Assembly (NCBI GenBank): GCA_003161515.1 | Contig: PMOH01000507.1 | Location: 1 to 5,638 of the forward strand | Direction: 5' to 3' | DNA: 5,638 nt | Source of the DNA: Deltaproteobacteria bacterium | Lineage (GTDB): Bacteria > Desulfobacterota > Binatia > Binatales > Binataceae | Shown here: positions 4,257 to 5,638 of the stretch, one piece after another | Numbering within the stretch: position 1 is the stretch's first letter | Layout of the letters: the number at the start of each line of letters is the position of its first letter | Made by a program: the position numbers and the translations under genes | Notes under the pieces: model-generated | What the model saw: only the letters and a program-made list of their open reading frames with translations | Told to the model about the DNA's origin: nothing | Database searches by the model: none

Positions 4257-5636
4257 ATGACACTCTATGATGCTTACGGGCGCGAAGTTGATACTGGGAT
4301 GTTGCGCGAAGAGCAGGCGGCGCCGACGATGGCTGGGGTGCGAAATATATATTCAACGATGCATCCGTCGATCGGTCTTACGCCGGAACGATTGACGGGA
4401 ATCCTGCAGCAGTCGGAGATGGGAGACCCGTACCTGTACCTCGAACTGGCCGAGGATATGGAGGAGAAAGATCTTCATTACCTAGCTGTGCTGGGGACTC
4501 GCAAGAATGCGGTGGCGCAACTGGATCTGATCGTGCGGGCGGCGTCGAACAGCGCGGAAGATCAGCGCGCGGCGGATATGGTACGAGAGATGATTTGCGA
4601 TGGGCCGATACAGCTCGACAGCGTGCTGTTCGACGTGCTCGATGCGGTCGGCAAGGGATTTTCGGCGACTGAAATAATCTGGAATACCGCTGGGAGAGAA
4701 TGGTTTCCCGCGCAGTTAAAGTGGCGCGACCCGCGCTGGTTTGCGTTCGACTGGATATCGGGGGAAGAGCTACTGGTGCGCACCCTGAAGGGTGAGATGG
4801 TTCCGGCCGAGAACGATGCGCAGACGCGGCTCCCGCGGCATTTCGGGGGCGGTGGGATGTACGCGGCGATGAGTCCAGGAATCGGGATACAGCCGATGAC
4901 TGCGCCGCTGGCACCGTTCAAGTTCGTGACCCATTTTGCAAAAGCGAAAGCCGGACTGCCGATTCGCGGAGGATTGGCGCGCGCGGCGGGGTGGGCGTAC
5001 CTGTTCAAGAACTACGTACTAAAGGACTGGGTAACGTTCACTGAGGTATTCGGGCAGCCCTTGAGAGTCGGCAAATACCATCCGGGCGCCTCAGAACAGG
5101 ATAAACTCGCATTACTCAATGCAGTATCACGAATAGGCACTGATGCGGCGGCGATAATGCCGGAGTCGATGGTAATAGAGTTTACTGAGGCGCATCAGAA
5201 TGGTAGTTCGGAACTATATCAGAGCTTTTGCCAATACCTAGATTCGCAAGTAAGTAAGGCAGTGCTCGGGCAGACATTGACTACTGAAATGCCTAGTGGT
5301 GGAGGCTCGCGGGCGGCAGCGGAAGTGCATGAGGGCGTCCGTCGGGACATTCTGAATGCGGATGCGCGGCGACTGGCGGCGACACTCGCGCGCGACCTGG
5401 TGCGTCCGATCGTCGAGCTGAACATGGGAGCGCAGACGCGATATCCGAAGCTCGAGTTGGCGTTGCCGGATGACGGCGATGTGAAACTGTTTGCGGAGGT
5501 GGTCGCGATGCTGGCGGATCGCGGGCTGCGAGTGGGGCAGAAGACGATACTGGATAAGTTGGGAATCGCGGCGGCGGGGGAGGGGGAGGCGGTGTTGGGG
5601 GCGATCAAGGAGAGCGGGCAAGGGCAGATCACTTGA
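4257..5636 (+). CDS. Portal protein, DUF935 / Mu gp29-like
   Basis: This protein forms the ring at the capsid vertex through which the terminase pumps DNA. It is complete at 459 aa, slightly short for a family usually near 500. Recognisable DUF935 blocks are: DPYLYLELAEDMEEKDLHYL (57-76) followed by GTRKNAV (80-86); KGFSATEIIW (133-142); the strongly conserved AYLFKNYVLKDWVTFTEVFG (247-266) followed by QPLRVGKY (267-274); RIGTDAAAIMPESMVIE (292-308); SKAVLGQTLTTE (333-344); and VHEGVRRDILNADARRLAAT (357-376). A Gly/Met-rich stretch at about 196-218 appears unusual for the family and may be a lineage-specific loop. The start has a good ribosome binding site. Codons at about 5010-5300 are richer in A/T-ending triplets than elsewhere. 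The next gene of a Mu-like block would encode the gp30-type head protein, beyond this window. Confidence 0.95.
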   Translation: MTLYDAYGREVDTGMLREEQAAPTMAGVRNIYSTMHPSIGLTPERLTGILQQSEMGDPYLYLELAEDMEEKDLHYLAVLGTRKNAVAQLDLIVRAASNSAEDQRAADMVREMICDGPIQLDSVLFDVLDAVGKGFSATEIIWNTAGREWFPAQLKWRDPRWFAFDWISGEELLVRTLKGEMVPAENDAQTRLPRHFGGGGMYAAMSPGIGIQPMTAPLAPFKFVTHFAKAKAGLPIRGGLARAAGWAYLFKNYVLKDWVTFTEVFGQPLRVGKYHPGASEQDKLALLNAVSRIGTDAAAIMPESMVIEFTEAHQNGSSELYQSFCQYLDSQVSKAVLGQTLTTEMPSGGGSRAAAEVHEGVRRDILNADARRLAATLARDLVRPIVELNMGAQTRYPKLELALPDDGDVKLFAEVVAMLADRGLRVGQKTILDKLGIAAAGEGEAVLGAIKESGQGQIT

Positions 5637-5638
5637 TT

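Noticed and set aside
4378..4914. Long minus-strand open frames opposite the portal gene and elsewhere
   Set aside because: Antisense frames stay open because of the GC-rich codon pattern. None shows a family motif or ribosome binding site, and all overlap well-supported genes.

Overview
The window reads as part of the head-assembly block of a Mu-like (transposable, Myoviridae-type) prophage, with all confident genes on the + strand. The recognisable gene order is: membrane/coiled-coil protein (Mu gp25 / DUF2730 position), winged-helix protein (Mu gp26 / VpaChn25_0724 type), gp27-type protein (DUF3486, putative small terminase), gp28-type large terminase, a 51-aa zinc-ribbon protein, and gp29-type portal (DUF935). 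An unrecognised 144-aa protein comes first. The base composition is GC-rich and codons are mostly G/C-ending, so the host is a high-GC, probably Gram-negative bacterium. The phage family suggests a proteobacterium or a neighbouring phylum, but nothing here fixes the taxon.

Layout: 22-456 unknown protein; 457-788 a non-coding stretch full of palindromes; 789-1091 and 1075-1389, two small overlapping genes; about 1397/1592-2161 the gp27-type gene, whose first ~195 bases look like repeat DNA read as protein; 2162-2372 a composite palindromic element; 2373-3896 terminase; 3897-4082 a second copy of the double hairpin seen at 479-540 plus other hairpins; 4083-4238 zinc-ribbon microprotein; 4257-5636 portal, which ends two bases before the window does.

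How the genes work together: the gp27-type protein should recognise phage DNA and bring in the gp28-type ATPase/nuclease, which cuts the DNA and pumps it through the gp29-type portal into the prohead. The roles of the gp25- and gp26-type proteins are not established. No gene shows a frameshift or internal stop and the terminase catalytic residues are present, so the block appears coding-competent.

The unusual feature is the density of interspersed palindromic repeats. Four of the six gene junctions carry 186-332 bases of hairpin-rich, host-repeat-like DNA, where related phages normally have overlapping or abutting genes. Some repeat modules recur within the window. I do not see a wholly new system. 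The most notable items are these repeat insertions, the apparent translation of one of them as an N-terminal extension, and the zinc-ribbon microprotein between terminase and portal.
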